This document shows, piece by piece, positions 30,176-39,978 of a stretch of 64,000 nucleotides of DNA. Location of the stretch: contig WOYX01000034.1 of assembly GCA_011620595.1 (NCBI GenBank), forward strand, positions 20,056-84,055. The letters run 5' to 3'. The notes under the pieces are model-generated. The model saw nothing but the letters and a program-made list of their open reading frames with translations, searched no databases and was not told the DNA's origin. This stretch comes from Bacteroidales bacterium. Its GTDB lineage: Bacteria > Bacteroidota > Bacteroidia > Bacteroidales > VadinHA17. The first letter of the stretch is position 1. The number at the start of each line of letters is the position of its first letter. A program made the position numbers and the translations under genes.

Positions 30176-30236
30176 GGATCGCGTGACACTCCTGCAATGA
30201 CATATTTCTCCAGTGACAGGAAGCGGGCGACATCTT

Positions 30237-31235
30237 TTATTTTTTTCTCAGTGTTGAAAATATTACAAATTCCATCATTGCAGATCTTGTCTCCGATTCG
30301 GGATACTCTTCAAGGATATGTATTGCCCTGTCGGCATACTCCTGCATTTTTGTCTCGGCATATTCAAGGCCGTTATGATTTTTTACAAACGTGATAACCT
30401 CACTGATCTCGCTCCGCGATTTTTTCTTTTTCCTGATGATGCGTTTGATCTTCCTTCTCTCCACCGGGCCGGCCTCGCGCAGAGCATGTATGAGTGGCAG
30501 GGTGATTTTCTTTTCCTTGATATCATTTCCCTCGCGTTTCCCTGTGAGCCCGTTGCTGGTATAGTCGAGGAGGTCATCCTTTATCTGGAATGCCACACCC
30601 ACATTTACGCCGAACGATTTCATCTTTTCGATGGTCTCCGGGTCATCGGTGACGGAGCTGGTGCCGCAGGCGGTGCAAGCTGCAATCAGCGCCGCAGTCT
30701 TCATCCTTATGATGCGGAAGTAATCCTCTTCCCTTATATCCAGTTTGCGGGTCTTCTGCAGCTGTATCAGCTCTCCCTTTACTATTTCCCTCACGGCGTC
30801 GGAGACAATGCCAAGCATGTCAAAACGCTTCTTCGAGACACTGATAAGCATTCCCTGTGCAAGCAGGTAATCACCAACCAGCACGGCGATCTTTGAGTTG
30901 TAAAGTACGTTTACAGTTGGCAGTCCGCGTCTTTCCGAAGCATCATCCACAACATCATCATGCACCAGGGTGGCCGTATGTAGCAGCTCAATGAAAGTGG
31001 CAGCTATATAGGTTGTCTCGGTTATAGTTCCGTTGAGTCTGGCGGAGAGAAACACCAGAAGAGGCCTTAGCTGCTTGCCCTTCCGGCGTATGATATTATT
31101 CAGGATGACACGGAAAAAGGGGATATCACTCCGGAGCGTTTTACTGAAGTAGGACTCAAACTCGCGCATCTCTGCGGCAACGGGTCTCCTGATATCTGCA
31201 AGGGTTGACATCTTTCCTGCCTGGAATAAGCTCAA
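30237..31235 (-). CDS. Polyprenyl synthetase family protein
   Basis: 332 aa; GKQLRPLLVFLSA, ELLHTATLVHDDVVDDASERRGLPTVN, VAFQIKDDLLDYTS. Confidence 0.95.
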   Translation of the reverse strand: MSLFQAGKMSTLADIRRPVAAEMREFESYFSKTLRSDIPFFRVILNNIIRRKGKQLRPLLVFLSARLNGTITETTYIAATFIELLHTATLVHDDVVDDASERRGLPTVNVLYNSKIAVLVGDYLLAQGMLISVSKKRFDMLGIVSDAVREIVKGELIQLQKTRKLDIREEDYFRIIRMKTAALIAACTACGTSSVTDDPETIEKMKSFGVNVGVAFQIKDDLLDYTSNGLTGKREGNDIKEKKITLPLIHALREAGPVERRKIKRIIRKKKKSRSEISEVITFVKNHNGLEYAETKMQEYADRAIHILEEYPESETRSAMMEFVIFSTLRKK

Positions 31236-31307
31236 AAATAAGAGAAAATGTGATACCCGGTTAATTTTTCACCGCCTGGTGCTGAAAAGAACCAGCTATC
31301 TGTTCTG

Positions 31308-31919
31308 TTATTGCTTCTTCTCTTCGAAAAATTTTTTCTGAAAGAGGAGTATTGCGATCACGCCGCAGGTTATAGAAGCATCTGCTATATTGAATACGGG
31401 CCTGAAAAAGACAAATGACTGTCCGGGTCTGATCGGCGACCATTCGGGCCATTGGGTATCTATGATGGGGAAATAGAACATATCCACCACCCGTCCCATC
31501 AGAAATGACGCATATCCTCCTCCTTCGGGGAACATGACTGCAGGTGTGTGCCAGCTCTCACTGAAGATCAGGCCGTAAAAGGCACTGTCAATGAGGTTTC
31601 CTGCTGCACCCGCGATGATTGCACTGACTGACAGGATAAGACCGATGTGGGCTTTCTTTCTGATAATTCCGGCCAGGTACCACGATATGCCGGCTATGGC
31701 AAGCATCCGGAAGACGGAGAGAGCTATCTTGCCGATCTTGCCACCCCACTCCATTCCGAAAGCCATACCGTTGTTTTCAAGGAAGTGTATCAGGAACCAG
31801 TTGCCTGCCACATGGATCTCCTCGCCTATGACCATATTGGTTTTAACGATGATCTTAAGTGTCTGATCAACAATCAGAATAGAAAAGATCAGCAGCAGCG
31901 ACTTTTTGGCAACCGGCAT
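31308..31919 (-). CDS. lspA: Lipoprotein signal peptidase
   Basis: 203 aa; LENNGMAFGMEWGGKIGKI, AGAAGNLIDSAFYG, GRVVDMFYF, PVFNIADASITCGVI. Confidence 0.95.
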   Translation of the reverse strand: MPVAKKSLLLIFSILIVDQTLKIIVKTNMVIGEEIHVAGNWFLIHFLENNGMAFGMEWGGKIGKIALSVFRMLAIAGISWYLAGIIRKKAHIGLILSVSAIIAGAAGNLIDSAFYGLIFSESWHTPAVMFPEGGGYASFLMGRVVDMFYFPIIDTQWPEWSPIRPGQSFVFFRPVFNIADASITCGVIAILLFQKKFFEEKKQ

Positions 31920-31980
31920 AGGCAGTGAATTTGGCGCAAATTAGCAAAAAAACCGGAAGAGCGTCATCAGCAGTCACATA

Positions 31981-32000
31981 ATGCCGGATGATTCCGGCAT
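31981..32000 (-). terminator. Hairpin downstream of the AMP-ligase gene
   Basis: ATGCCGGA-TGAT-TCCGGCAT: perfect 8-bp stem, 4-nt loop, 12 nt past the ligase stop. U-tract not adjacent. Confidence 0.35.
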
Positions 32001-32011
32001 CCGGCAGGGTA

Positions 32012-33652
32012 TCAGCAATAGAGGAATCTCTTTATCTTGAGCGTTGCTGTCTTCTGGAACGGTTCAGGCTGGTAAACGACAAGCTGCAACTGACTGTACT
32101 TGTTTACCTTCGAATTGACATACATGCGGAGCTCCTCAAGGTATTCCTCCACCAGCTGTTCCGCCTGATCAGTAATATCCTTCTTCATCTGCTGGTATTT
32201 TGCCTGCAGTTCCTCGATGTTAACGTGAACCATAGCAACAAGCTTGCCTTTCTGCTGTACTACCAGGGACTCAATTACATGCCCGAAGTCGTTTATTACC
32301 GACTCTATCTCTTCCGGATAGATATTCTCACCGCTTGAACCAACGATCATATTCTTCAGCCGACCCCTTAAACTCAGGTAGTTGTCTTTGTCAAGTTGTC
32401 CAAGATCGCCGGTACGGAACCATCCGTCAGGCGTGATTACTTCCGCCGTCATCTCCGGCTCACGGTAATAGCCTTTCATGACATTGTTGCCCTTTGCCCA
32501 CACTTCACCTTCACCTGTAACCGGATCGGGGTTGTGTACCTTGAGCGTCACCCCCTGCATTGCCGGACCGGTGGAACCAAGTCTGCAGGAACCGACCTTC
32601 GTGCCTGCCAGCAGCGGCGAGGTTTCTGTAAGTCCGTAACCTATGGCATAAGGAAATCCTGAATCCAGCAAAAACCTTTCCACAGTCGGGTTCAGTTTTG
32701 CGCCGCCTACGCCGAAGAAGCGCAGCCTGCCGCCGAAAGTTTTATAAACCTTTTTCCCCGCAATCCTGTTAAGAAGTCTGCGCACCGGAGTTTTATGATA
32801 GAGGAAGGAGACAAGCCTGTTCTTTTCGAAAGTCGGCAGCACCTGGTTGAAATATATCTTTTCCATTATCAGCGGCACGGTAAGCATCATCGTCGGCCTT
32901 ACCGTCTCAAGAGCAGGCAGAAGCACCGAAGGCGTGGGTGCCTTGCGCAGGTAATATATCGCCGCCCCGTTGAAGAGCGGAAGTATCAGGCCGAGTGTCT
33001 GCTCGTAGGTGTGTGAGAGTGGAAGAATTGACAGAAAGACGTCACTCTCTGCCACCTCCTGAATGGTGAGTACCTGCTGTGCGGTAAAACAGATGTTTTT
33101 GTGTGTCAGCATTACTCCCTTCGACTTGCCGGTGGTACCTGAGGTATAGATTATGACCGCCAGGTCCTCTTCATCAACCGGATATTCCTTTTCAGGCCTG
33201 GCATCCGGTTCAAAAACTGCACCGTTGCTTCCCGATATCACAGAGTAATCATCATTTGAGAAAACCGTACGGAGGCTTTCGGATTTCAACCCTTCTATTT
33301 TCGGTCTGAGGGCATTGGATGCAAAAATTGCACTGGCCCCCGAGTGTACTATAACATTTGCCACCTCACCGGCAGTGAAGTCGGCAAGTATGGGTACCGC
33401 GACAGCCCCCATTGAGGTAATTGCCAGGTAGGTCACACCCCAGTTGGGCATGCTGCCGCTCAGGAGGGCAACCCGGTCTCCCTTTTGCACCCCGTATTTT
33501 TCCATAAGGCGGATTACCGCCCGGGTACGGTTACTGAGCTGATGGTATGTACTAACATCCTCTCCCACAAATCCCATTGCCTTGTTGCTGCCGTGCTTTC
33601 TGAAGCTCTCTGCGGCAAGGAACGGGATAGTCAACATCATCTTGTTATCCAT
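32012..33652 (-). CDS. AMP-binding protein (long-chain acyl-CoA synthetase-like)
   Basis: 546 aa; LAVIIYTSGTTGKSKGVMLTHKN, GYGLTETSPLLAG, WFRTGDLGQLDKDNYLSLRGRLKNMIVGSSGENIYPEEIE. Confidence 0.93.
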   Translation of the reverse strand: MDNKMMLTIPFLAAESFRKHGSNKAMGFVGEDVSTYHQLSNRTRAVIRLMEKYGVQKGDRVALLSGSMPNWGVTYLAITSMGAVAVPILADFTAGEVANVIVHSGASAIFASNALRPKIEGLKSESLRTVFSNDDYSVISGSNGAVFEPDARPEKEYPVDEEDLAVIIYTSGTTGKSKGVMLTHKNICFTAQQVLTIQEVAESDVFLSILPLSHTYEQTLGLILPLFNGAAIYYLRKAPTPSVLLPALETVRPTMMLTVPLIMEKIYFNQVLPTFEKNRLVSFLYHKTPVRRLLNRIAGKKVYKTFGGRLRFFGVGGAKLNPTVERFLLDSGFPYAIGYGLTETSPLLAGTKVGSCRLGSTGPAMQGVTLKVHNPDPVTGEGEVWAKGNNVMKGYYREPEMTAEVITPDGWFRTGDLGQLDKDNYLSLRGRLKNMIVGSSGENIYPEEIESVINDFGHVIESLVVQQKGKLVAMVHVNIEELQAKYQQMKKDITDQAEQLVEEYLEELRMYVNSKVNKYSQLQLVVYQPEPFQKTATLKIKRFLYC

Positions 33653-33672
33653 AATTAATTACTTTGAGGGAA

Positions 33673-33680
33673 CAAAGGTA
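33673..33680 (-). promoter_or_regulatory. Candidate Bacteroidetes -7 promoter element (TACCTTTG, minus strand)
   Basis: CAAAGGTA on + strand, 21 nt upstream of the ligase ATG at 33652. Confidence 0.45.
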
Positions 33681-33763
33681 CGGTTTAATCATGATGTATG
33701 ACATTTAAAGTTGTAAATATCAGTGAGAAATAACGTGATAAACAAAAATCGTGATAAATAGTT

Positions 33764-33771
33764 TACTTTTG
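33764..33771 (+). promoter_or_regulatory. Candidate Bacteroidetes -7 promoter element (TACTTTTG)
   Basis: TAnnTTTG match, 21 nt upstream of ATG 33792 of queD. Confidence 0.45.
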
Positions 33772-33791
33772 TGAGTATCAACAATTATACT

Positions 33792-34241
33792 ATGTCTGTT
33801 ATCAGGGTAACCAGGGAATTCAGGTTTGAGATGGCGCACGTGCTGTGGAATTATGACGGTCCCTGCCGTAACGTGCACGGTCATTCTTACCTTCTTTATG
33901 TGACTTTATCCGGTCTTCCGCTTGACAATCCGGATCATCCGCGCAACGGCATGGTGATCGACTTCGGCGATCTGAAGCGGATAGTGACGGAAAACGTCGT
34001 TGACAGGTTTGACCATGCCCTGATGATATCAGGACTGGCGCCTGCAGAGCTGGTGGAAAGCTACAGGAAACACTTCGGCAACGTCCTAGTCTCGCCATAC
34101 CAGCCGACTTGCGAAAATATCGTTGCAGAGATTGCAGCAATTGTCAGCGACAAGTTACCGGATGCGGTTTCGCTTCACAGCGTGAAACTTTACGAAACGG
34201 CCAACTCGTTTGCCGAGTGGTATGCATCAGACAACCGGTGA
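33792..34241 (+). CDS. queD: 6-carboxytetrahydropterin synthase QueD family
   Basis: MSVIRVTREFRFEMAHVLWNYDGPCRNVHGHSYLLYVTLSG; GMVIDFGDLKRIV; PTCENIVAEIA. The track ORF uses an upstream GTG at 33771. Confidence 0.92.
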   Translation: MSVIRVTREFRFEMAHVLWNYDGPCRNVHGHSYLLYVTLSGLPLDNPDHPRNGMVIDFGDLKRIVTENVVDRFDHALMISGLAPAELVESYRKHFGNVLVSPYQPTCENIVAEIAAIVSDKLPDAVSLHSVKLYETANSFAEWYASDNR

Positions 34242-37147
34242 TGGCAGAGGAAAAGGATAAAAGGCTCTTTTTGCTTGATGCATATGCCCTGATATTCAGG
34301 TCATACTATGCATTCATCAGGAATCCGCGCATGACATCCAAAGGGATGAACACCTCTGCGGTGTTTGGCTTCCTCCTCACACTTGAAGATCTTCTTGCGA
34401 AGCAGAACCCTACGCATATAGCCGTTGTGTTCGACCCTCCGGGGCCTACCTTCAGAAATGAGATCTATCCGGCATACAAGGCCAATCGTGACGCTACTCC
34501 CGAGGATATCAAAATGGCAGTGCCCTATATCAGGCGCCTGCTTGAGGCCTACCGAATTCCCATCATTGAAGTGCCGGGCTTTGAGGCTGACGATGTCATC
34601 GGCACCCTGGCGCGCAAGGCCTCGGAAGAGGGTTTCATGGCCTACATGATGACGCCTGACAAGGACTTCGCCCAGCTTGTCACCGGCACGGTGAAGATGT
34701 ACCGGCCGGGACGTGGCGGCGGCGAGGCAGAGATATGGGGAGAGGAGGAGATCATGCGGGAGTACGGCGTCGCACCGTCCAATATTACCGATCTCCTCGG
34801 CCTTATGGGCGACAGCTCTGACAATATCCCCGGAGCCCCGGGAATAGGCCCGAAGACAGCCTGCAGACTCATCAGCGAGCATGGTGACATTGAGAGCCTT
34901 CTCGGCAGGACATCGGAGCTCTCAGGCCGGCAAAAGGATATCCTCGAGCAAAACAGGGAACAGATCCTTCTCTCAAAACGCCTGGCAACCATTGAGCAGA
35001 ATGTGCCGCTGGAATTCCGTCATGGGGATTTTCACCGCACAGGGGCAGATGTTGAGGCACTGCGAAAGCTATATGAGGAGCTGGAATTCAGAACCATGGC
35101 CTCACGACTCCAGGCATCATCGGAGGTCAGTACCGGGAAAACGGGTACAGATGAATCCGGAAAATCAACTCCTACTGATGACTCAACGGGTGTTTCAGGC
35201 AGACCCTTCGGCAATGCTGCCCCTGAACCCGGCACTGACGGCCAGGGGTCACTCTTCGGACATGTTGCTACAGCAGAACGGCCCGGCAACCAGGGAACCC
35301 TTTTCGGCAAGCCCACCTATTCAACATCTTCATCTGCAGCGAATATAAGCAATACTCCCCATGAATATACCACGGCGGGAAACCAGGAGAAGGCAGAAGA
35401 ACTGGCAGCAAGGCTTGCAGAACTCCCCGAGTTCTGCTTTGATACCGAGACTACCTCCCTTAATCCGCTCAACACCTCGCTGGTGGCCATCGCCTTCAGC
35501 TGGCAGAAGGGATCGGGAACCATGCTGTGGCTTCCTCCTGACAGAGACGAGGCACTGCAGATGCTGGAACCTTTCAGGAGAGTGTTTGAAGATGAAAGAA
35601 TCGCCAAAACGGGACAGAACCTGAAATTTGACATTCAGGTGTTGTCAGGATACAGCATAAGGGTCAGGGGCCGGCTGTTTGATACTATGATTGCCCATTA
35701 CCTTCTTGAACCTGACATGCGCCATAATATGGACCTGCTCTCTGCCAGCTACCTGAACTATGAGCCTGTGCATATTGAGGAGCTGATAGGCGAGCGCGGA
35801 CCCAAACAGAAAAACATGAGGGATGTTGACATGGAGAGCCTCAGGGAATATTCGGTTGAGGATGCCGATGTCACCTGGCAGCTGAAGGAGAAGTTTGCAC
35901 CGATGCTCATAAAAGAGGGTCTTGACAAGCTGGCTGACGACATTGAGATGCCCCTGATAGTTGTTCTTGCCGATATGGAAAGGACCGGGGTTATGCTTGA
36001 CAGTGAGGCTCTCAACAGCTATGCCGTCACTCTCCGTGAGACCTTGATAAAGCTTGAAGCAGAGATATATACCCTTGCCGGACAGGAATTCAACATCTCC
36101 TCTCCCAAACAGCTGGGAGAGATACTCTTCGTGAGGCTAAAGCTTGATGACAATGCCCGGCTCACAAAGACAAAGCAGTACCGTACCGATGAGGAGGTGC
36201 TTCAGCGGCTTTCCTCCAGGCATCCTGTCATCGGCAAGGTGCTCGAATACCGGGGAGTGAAGAAGCTGCTCTCGACCTATGTGGAGGCACTGCCAGGACT
36301 TGTCAATCCCGTCACCGGCAGGATACACACCACCTATAACCAGGCCGTTGCATCAACCGGCAGACTCAGCTCCACAAACCCGAATCTCCAGAACATACCT
36401 GTGCGTGATGCCGAGGGTCGCGAGATACGAAAGGCATTTATTCCGGCAGAGGGAAAGACATTTCTGAGTGCTGATTATTCACAGATAGAGCTGAGGCTGA
36501 TGGCTCACCTGAGCGGAGACGAGTCAATGATATCAGACTTTCTGTCAGGACAGGATATTCATTCGGCCACGGCAGCCAAGATCTTCAATGTAGCCCCTGA
36601 GGAGGTTACCCGTGAGATGAGGGCAAGAGCCAAGACCGCAAACTTCGGGATCATATACGGCATCTCGGCTTTCGGACTGTCAGAAAGGCTTACGATAGGG
36701 CGCAAGGAGGCCAAAGAGCTGATTGACGGCTACTTCAGTTTATACCCGGGGGTGAAGGTCTACATGGATGAGTGTATCCGCCGGGCACGGGAGTCAGGCT
36801 ATGTGACAACAATATACGGCCGGCGGCGCTGGCTACCCGATATTCATTCGAGAAACCAGGTGGTAAGGGGCAATGCCGAACGCAACGCCATCAATGCGCC
36901 CATACAGGGCAGTGCTGCAGACATCATCAAGATAGCCATGGTCAGGATCGCCAAAAGGCTTGAGAGGGAGATGCCCGAGGCAAAGATGATACTGCAGGTG
37001 CATGACGAACTGATCTTTGAGGTTGATGCCGACAAGGTGGAAAAACTAAGGATACTGGTCACGGAAGAGATGAAGGGTGCTGCTGACCTTGCAATACCGC
37101 TGGAGGTTGACACCGGTACGGGCAACAACTGGCTGGAGGCTCACTGA
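34241..37147 (+). CDS. polA: DNA polymerase I
   Basis: ATG at 34241 overlaps the queD stop by 1 nt. 5'-3' exonuclease (FLLDAYALIFRSYYAF), 3'-5' exonuclease (FCFDTETTSL), polymerase (FLSADYSQIELRLMAHLSGD, QVHDELIFEV). The track start at 34109 is an artefact. Confidence 0.97.
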   Translation: MAEEKDKRLFLLDAYALIFRSYYAFIRNPRMTSKGMNTSAVFGFLLTLEDLLAKQNPTHIAVVFDPPGPTFRNEIYPAYKANRDATPEDIKMAVPYIRRLLEAYRIPIIEVPGFEADDVIGTLARKASEEGFMAYMMTPDKDFAQLVTGTVKMYRPGRGGGEAEIWGEEEIMREYGVAPSNITDLLGLMGDSSDNIPGAPGIGPKTACRLISEHGDIESLLGRTSELSGRQKDILEQNREQILLSKRLATIEQNVPLEFRHGDFHRTGADVEALRKLYEELEFRTMASRLQASSEVSTGKTGTDESGKSTPTDDSTGVSGRPFGNAAPEPGTDGQGSLFGHVATAERPGNQGTLFGKPTYSTSSSAANISNTPHEYTTAGNQEKAEELAARLAELPEFCFDTETTSLNPLNTSLVAIAFSWQKGSGTMLWLPPDRDEALQMLEPFRRVFEDERIAKTGQNLKFDIQVLSGYSIRVRGRLFDTMIAHYLLEPDMRHNMDLLSASYLNYEPVHIEELIGERGPKQKNMRDVDMESLREYSVEDADVTWQLKEKFAPMLIKEGLDKLADDIEMPLIVVLADMERTGVMLDSEALNSYAVTLRETLIKLEAEIYTLAGQEFNISSPKQLGEILFVRLKLDDNARLTKTKQYRTDEEVLQRLSSRHPVIGKVLEYRGVKKLLSTYVEALPGLVNPVTGRIHTTYNQAVASTGRLSSTNPNLQNIPVRDAEGREIRKAFIPAEGKTFLSADYSQIELRLMAHLSGDESMISDFLSGQDIHSATAAKIFNVAPEEVTREMRARAKTANFGIIYGISAFGLSERLTIGRKEAKELIDGYFSLYPGVKVYMDECIRRARESGYVTTIYGRRRWLPDIHSRNQVVRGNAERNAINAPIQGSAADIIKIAMVRIAKRLEREMPEAKMILQVHDELIFEVDADKVEKLRILVTEEMKGAADLAIPLEVDTGTGNNWLEAH

Positions 37148-37149
37148 CG

Positions 37150-37386
37150 ATGGCAGCACGGGTTATTGTTCTCTATTTCGGTGCCGCACAAAAGGTTGCG
37201 GGCAATGCCTCCGAAGATTTTATGGCAGAAGACACTCTGTCGCTTCGCAGGCAGATATTAGAGAGGCACCCGGGGATGTGCAGGGTAACCTTCAGGCTCG
37301 CCCTGAACAGAAATCTGCTGAAAGAGGATTCACTGCTGAAAGAAAATGATATAATTGCAATACTTCCTCCTTTTGAAGGAGGTTAA
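37150..37386 (+). CDS. moaD: MoaD/ThiS family sulfur-carrier protein
   Basis: 78 aa; ubiquitin-like; ends ENDIIAILPPFEGG with diglycine C-terminus; followed by moaE. Confidence 0.88.
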   Translation: MAARVIVLYFGAAQKVAGNASEDFMAEDTLSLRRQILERHPGMCRVTFRLALNRNLLKEDSLLKENDIIAILPPFEGG

Positions 37387-37404
37387 CCTATTGAATTCTG
37401 CATA

Positions 37405-37806
37405 ATGAAGAACAGGTATCTGGTCGGGGGGCCAATTACACCTCTGCTTATCTCGGAACTGATGACACTGGGCAATGATGACAACGGTGCCGGTGCTGTC
37501 TCTATATTCATCGGCAAGGTGCGTGACGATGAGGTCAACGGTAACAGGATCAAGGCTCTGGAGTATTCTGCCTACAGTGAGATGGCGGAGAAGGAGGCTG
37601 ACGGAATCGTGAAGACGGTGAAGGCAGCTTTCAGTGATGTTCGGAAAGTTTTACTGGTTCACTCCACGGGAATTGTCAAAGCCGGCGAGGCATCGCTGTT
37701 CATCATGGTTACGTCGGGCCACCGCGACCATTCTATGCGTGCATGCCGTCACACCCTTGAGATGGTCAAGGAGAAGCTGCCGGTATGGAAGAAGGAGATA
37801 TTCTGA
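37405..37806 (+). CDS. moaE: Molybdopterin synthase catalytic subunit MoaE
   Basis: 133 aa; GAVSIFIGKVRDDEVNGNRIKALEYSAYSEMAEKE, HSTGIVKAGEASLFIMVTSGHR, LPVWKKEIF. Confidence 0.93.
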   Translation: MKNRYLVGGPITPLLISELMTLGNDDNGAGAVSIFIGKVRDDEVNGNRIKALEYSAYSEMAEKEADGIVKTVKAAFSDVRKVLLVHSTGIVKAGEASLFIMVTSGHRDHSMRACRHTLEMVKEKLPVWKKEIF

Positions 37807-37826
37807 CCGTTCCGTAACGGGCGACC

Positions 37827-39497
37827 CTACATTGCCGGACCTTTAAGCAGGCTGTCGTAGCGCATCCTGTCTCCTGCTATCTCCTGCGCAGTCTGCACCT
37901 GTCTGTCGCGGCCCAGCGAATATCTCACCGAGCCGGCATCATAAAAATACCTGCCTGCAAGTTCCGACTCCAGCAGTTCAATGATATCGCTCTTCTGTGC
38001 TTCCAGGTCTCTTTCCAGCGAATGACTCAGGCCGGCTTTCAGTTTTTCAATCTCACTGCTGTTTGCCTCATAGAGATTCTCTTCCCGTGCCGCCGAGGTC
38101 AGCTCCTCAAGCATAAGTTCCGAGTCTGTGCGGTATGAGAAATTCCTCTCACGGAGGAACTGTTCAAAGCGTTCCAGGTCACTGTCGGTCACCTTCAGGC
38201 TGTCGAGTGACGATGGCTGCGGTTTCGACCAGTAGTATTCCGTGGCGAAGTCAAAGACCATGTTCTGAACATAGAGTTCGCTGGTGAAGCGGCTGAACAT
38301 GTCTGACTCCACCTGCATGTCAGGTATGATGCCACCGCCGTCCTTTACCGGCCTGCCATTCCTGGTGGTGAATGTCTGTATCAGCGAATCCGGTATCTGT
38401 CCTACGCTGCCGTCTTCGTTCCGGTGTGAGAAATCGACAGCCTGTATGCATCTGCCGCTGGGAATATAGTATTTTGCCGTGGTCACCTTAAGCTGTGCCT
38501 TGTAGCTGAGGGGTCTTGCCACCTGCACCAGCCCCTTGCCGTATGACCTCTCTCCTACAATTATCCCGCGATCAAGGTCCTGCAATGCCCCGGCCACTAT
38601 CTCCGAAGCGGATGCAGAGCCTCTGTTTATCAGTACCACCACCGGCATGTCGGGGGCCACCGGTGTTCTGGATGTACGGAAAACGGCATTATACTGTTTT
38701 GCCCTTCCCCTGGTGCTTACCACCTCCTGTCCGGGCTTAACGAACAGATTCACAATCTCCACGGCCTCATTGACAAGGCCGCCGGGATTGCCCCTGAGGT
38801 CCAGTATCAGATCAGTGGCACCAAGGTTATCCTTCAGGTCGGTGACAGCATCCCTCACCTCAGTGATACAATTTTGTGTGAAATTGGTGAACCGGATATA
38901 TCCGGTGTTCTCATCTATCATCCCGTAATAGGGCACGGCAGAGATAGATATCCTCTCTCTCTTTATGGTTTTCGTAAACTCTTTCCCGTTGCGCCTGAAG
39001 ATTATCTCCGCCTCCGTTCCGGGTTCGCCCTTGAGCATGGCAGAAGCCTGCTCGGAAGAGACACCCCTGAGTGAGATACCGTCAATACTTAGCATTATGT
39101 CTCCGGCCCTTATGCCATTCTTATCGGCAGGGAACCCCCTATAGACGTTGGTGACAACAATGTAATCACCTGATTTCCTGATCAGGGAACCAAAACCGCC
39201 ATATTTGCCTGTGGTGAGGAAATCCAAAGCCTCGCGCTCCTCTTCTGGGTAATAGACAGTATACGGATCGAGGGTTGCCAGCATCGCCGTGATGCTTCTG
39301 GTGACAAGCTTTTCAGGGTCTATTTCGTCAACATAGAATGCATTCAGCTCCCTGAACACGGAGATGTAAATATCCAGATTCCTGGTGAGCTTGAAGTCCT
39401 TGCTCTCCTGACCACCCATCAGAAATCCGAATGCAAGCAGTGCCGCCAGTGCCATCACCGGTATCAGCCATATTCTTTTTCTGTTGCTTCTCTTCAT
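37827..39497 (-). CDS. S41 family C-terminal processing peptidase
   Basis: 556 aa; PDZ (GIRAGDIMLSIDG), LRGNPGGLVNEAVEI, VLINRGSASASEIVAGALQDLDRGIIVGERSYGKGLVQ. Confidence 0.96.
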   Translation of the reverse strand: MKRSNRKRIWLIPVMALAALLAFGFLMGGQESKDFKLTRNLDIYISVFRELNAFYVDEIDPEKLVTRSITAMLATLDPYTVYYPEEEREALDFLTTGKYGGFGSLIRKSGDYIVVTNVYRGFPADKNGIRAGDIMLSIDGISLRGVSSEQASAMLKGEPGTEAEIIFRRNGKEFTKTIKRERISISAVPYYGMIDENTGYIRFTNFTQNCITEVRDAVTDLKDNLGATDLILDLRGNPGGLVNEAVEIVNLFVKPGQEVVSTRGRAKQYNAVFRTSRTPVAPDMPVVVLINRGSASASEIVAGALQDLDRGIIVGERSYGKGLVQVARPLSYKAQLKVTTAKYYIPSGRCIQAVDFSHRNEDGSVGQIPDSLIQTFTTRNGRPVKDGGGIIPDMQVESDMFSRFTSELYVQNMVFDFATEYYWSKPQPSSLDSLKVTDSDLERFEQFLRERNFSYRTDSELMLEELTSAAREENLYEANSSEIEKLKAGLSHSLERDLEAQKSDIIELLESELAGRYFYDAGSVRYSLGRDRQVQTAQEIAGDRMRYDSLLKGPAM

Positions 39498-39511
39498 AAA
39501 GACTGTTTTCG

Positions 39512-39519
39512 CAAAGTTA
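39512..39519 (-). promoter_or_regulatory. Candidate Bacteroidetes -7 element (TAACTTTG, minus strand)
   Basis: CAAAGTTA on + strand, just upstream of the S41 start (39497) and overlapping the end of rnpA. Confidence 0.4.
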
Positions 39520-39909
39520 ATATTTAAGATTCATCAATCTGCCGATCACCACGGTGATACACTTCAGCACAGAGTCATACGGCCTGATCTGAGTGTCATT
39601 CCAGATGATGGCAAGGTCCATGCGCCTGCCGCTGCCGTTGAGCCTCTCCGTCAGGGGCATATGGCTGAGCCTCCATGCCTCCCTGATCCTTCTTTTTATC
39701 AGGTTGCGGTCCGTTGCCTTCCTGAAATTTCTTTTCGGAACTGATATGAGCACCCTGATGGTGCTTACCGATTTCTCTGCCGGGGCTGTCAGGTATATTA
39801 TTTTCAGAGGAGGCTCGCTCAGAAACTTTCCTCCGGCAAAGAGTCCGCTTACGGCCTTCACTCCGCAGAGCCTTTCTCCCTTGACAAATGATGCCTTTTC
39901 CCGTGTCAT
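39517..39909 (-). CDS. rnpA: Ribonuclease P protein component
   Basis: 130 aa; RVLISVPKRNFRKATDRNLIKRRIREAWRL. Confidence 0.94.
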   Translation of the reverse strand: MTREKASFVKGERLCGVKAVSGLFAGGKFLSEPPLKIIYLTAPAEKSVSTIRVLISVPKRNFRKATDRNLIKRRIREAWRLSHMPLTERLNGSGRRMDLAIIWNDTQIRPYDSVLKCITVVIGRLMNLKY

Positions 39910-39978
39910 TTCAAAAGAGAAAGCATCGATCCGCAGCAGGGATGGATGCTTTCATTGAGAGTCTCTTTTCAGTAAGCT

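Noticed and set aside
30318-30896. 192-aa plus-strand ORF antisense to polyprenyl synthetase
   Set aside because: Antisense shadow of the DDxxD-containing synthetase.
34301-34882. 193-aa minus-strand ORF inside polA
   Set aside because: Antisense to the well-supported PolA 5' nuclease domain; no homology pattern recognised.
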